Positions 62,945 to 64,000 of a stretch of DNA of 64,000 bases are shown here, in pieces. Origin of the DNA: Nonomuraea aurantiaca (lineage in GTDB: Bacteria; Actinomycetota; Actinomycetes; Streptosporangiales; Streptosporangiaceae); contig NZ_JAIWNB010000001.1 in assembly GCF_020215705.1 (NCBI RefSeq), forward strand, positions 1-64,000, written 5' to 3'. Within the stretch, counting starts at the first letter, position 1. Each line of letters begins with the position of its first letter. The notes beneath the pieces are model-generated. The model saw only the letters and a program-made list of their open reading frames with translations. It was not told the DNA's origin and made no database searches. Position numbers and translations under genes: made by a program.

Positions 62945-64000
62945 GGCGGGCGAAGAGTGTTCGGCGGCGTGGCGATCCGCACTGGAGGCGCCGCCACCGG
63001 CTCGGGTGGTGATCGCCGACGACCGGATGAAGGCCGACACCGCCTACCGCCTGGCTCGTGAGGGCACCGCCCTGCTGTGGCGCGGCGACTTCCAGAACGC
63101 CCGGCAAATGCTCCAGGCGATGGGCCGCCGATGCGAGCCGGCCGAGCCCGGCGCCACGTTCGACCGCTACCGCCAGGCCCAGGGCCGGCGGGCGCGCACG
63201 CTCGGCCTGCTGCTGATCCCGTACGACGAAGGCCACGTCATCCCGCTCGCCCGCGCTCCCGACGTGCGGGAGGCGTGCGAGGAGGTCTACGGGCCGGCGG
63301 AGGGTCCGTACGTGGGGTCGTTGCGCGAGCTGCTCGGGCTGATCGGCGCGCACGAATGGCGTAAGAAGGGCGTCGAGGTCCCGGCGCTGGGTGCCCGGAT
63401 CCATCCGCACTATGGAGTCTTCTCCCCGATCCGCGGCGAATACATTGATCTGGTGGCCCAGGCGCCCCTGCCCGGCAAGCGGCTGGCCTTCGACCTCGGC
63501 ACGGGCACCGGAGTTCTGGCCGCGGTGCTGGCCCGGCGGGGCGTCGAGCGGGTCGTGGCCACCGATCTCGACCGGCGCGCGGTGATCTGCGCCCGCGACA
63601 ACATGGCCCGGCTGGGCCTGGCCGATCGGGTCGAGGTGGTGGCGGCCGACCTGTTCCCGCCGGGGCGCGCGCCGCTCGTCGTGTGCAACCCGCCCTGGCT
63701 GCCCGCGGAGCCGTCGTCGCCGCTCGACCGGGCGGTGTACGACTCCGGTGGGGGCATGCTCCAGGGGTTCCTCGACGGTCTGGCCGAGCATTTGGAGCCG
63801 GGCGGCGAAGGGTGGCTGGTGCTGTCGGACCTGGCCGAGCACCTTGGCCTGCGGTCCCGTGCCGACCTGATGGCCATGTTCGACGGTGCGGGGCTGCGGG
63901 TCGTGGACCGGCTCGACACCCGGCCGCGTCACCGGCGCGCGTCCGACGGCACCGACCCGCTGAGGGCGGCGCGGGCCGCCGAGGTGACGTCTCTGTGGCG
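62928..64000 (+). CDS. Class I SAM-dependent methyltransferase, 3' end outside window
   Basis: The frame from the ATG at 62928 stays open for 357 codons to the window edge. An N-terminal region of about 180 residues (RMKADTAYRLAREGTALLWRGDFQNARQML, with a VPALGARIHPHYGVFSPIRGEYIDL link) precedes the methyltransferase core. The core has motif I FDLGTGTGVLAAVLA (about 187-201), ATDLDRRAV and motif IV NPPWLP (about 252-257). NPPW is typical of N5-glutamine or N-adenine/guanine methyltransferases related to PrmC/RlmG, so an RNA or protein nitrogen is the likely target. It overlaps the TetR gene. Confidence 0.85.
   Translation, partial: MIRWTEAGEECSAAWRSALEAPPPARVVIADDRMKADTAYRLAREGTALLWRGDFQNARQMLQAMGRRCEPAEPGATFDRYRQAQGRRARTLGLLLIPYDEGHVIPLARAPDVREACEEVYGPAEGPYVGSLRELLGLIGAHEWRKKGVEVPALGARIHPHYGVFSPIRGEYIDLVAQAPLPGKRLAFDLGTGTGVLAAVLARRGVERVVATDLDRRAVICARDNMARLGLADRVEVVAADLFPPGRAPLVVCNPPWLPAEPSSPLDRAVYDSGGGMLQGFLDGLAEHLEPGGEGWLVLSDLAEHLGLRSRADLMAMFDGAGLRVVDRLDTRPRHRRASDGTDPLRAARAAEVTSLW

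Overview
The window is GC-rich with GC-ending codons and many GTG (and one TTG) start codons. Gene content is actinomycete: SAM-dependent methyltransferases of the PF04672 type, HTH/Clp_N pairs, ECF41-type sigma factors, an NhaA-DsbA fusion and an AA10 polysaccharide monooxygenase. A filamentous actinomycete of the Streptosporangiaceae (Nonomuraea-like) is the best guess; that is inference, because no rRNA is present.

Layout. 1-1291: tail of an upstream gene, a small membrane protein with a leaderless-type promoter, and a TetR regulator. 1584-3562: a gene graveyard in which a frameshifted secreted protein of the N,N-dimethylformamidase-beta-like family runs into a deleted ECF sigma factor. 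4314-11368: a seven-gene operon, nearly all joined by 4-base overlaps, encoding a double GNAT acetyltransferase, a PIG-L deacetylase with an altered metal motif, and a complete peptide/oligosaccharide (Dpp/Opp-type) ABC importer. A YafY/WYL regulator with its own operator ends against it. 12390-20136: small membrane proteins, NhaA-DsbA, a TPTE-repeat secreted protein, an M28 aminopeptidase and an AA10 LPMO, beside a two-component system (20169-22144).

22172-30315: housekeeping and regulatory genes, including a DUF523 protein, SRPBCC protein, MFS exporter, free-standing alanyl-tRNA editing protein, dienelactone hydrolase with divergent MarR, an HTH/Clp_N pair behind a double-palindrome operator, and a SigJ-like sigma factor. 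A tRNA-Ala(GGC) at 30392 is followed by about 600 bases of hairpin-rich non-coding DNA and then an accessory-looking stretch to about 36.7 kb: secreted trypsin-like protease, Doc toxin remnant, an ExbB/ExbD-like membrane pair of unusual architecture, methyltransferase, TnpB remnant, Fe(II)/2-oxoglutarate oxygenase and a frameshifted P-loop kinase.

38309-58421 is the functional centre: an L-arabinose/arabinan utilisation locus. On the minus strand lies a CUT1 importer with an intracellular GH127 beta-L-arabinofuranosidase and a 1337-residue secreted MGH1-like glycosidase. On the plus strand lie a CUT2 importer resembling the furanose transporter YtfQRT-YjfF and araB-araD-araA. Two LacI repressors sit between. 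One 14-base operator family (consensus TGTTAGCGCTAACA) occurs before the second repressor gene, before the CUT2 importer, across the araB start, and inside the CUT1 binding-protein gene, suggesting a single regulon. The predicted flow is extracellular trimming, uptake of oligosaccharide and free L-arabinofuranose, then isomerase, kinase and epimerase to D-xylulose 5-phosphate. The right end carries an alditol oxidase, small conserved proteins, a hemerythrin/TetR divergent pair and a truncated-by-window methyltransferase.
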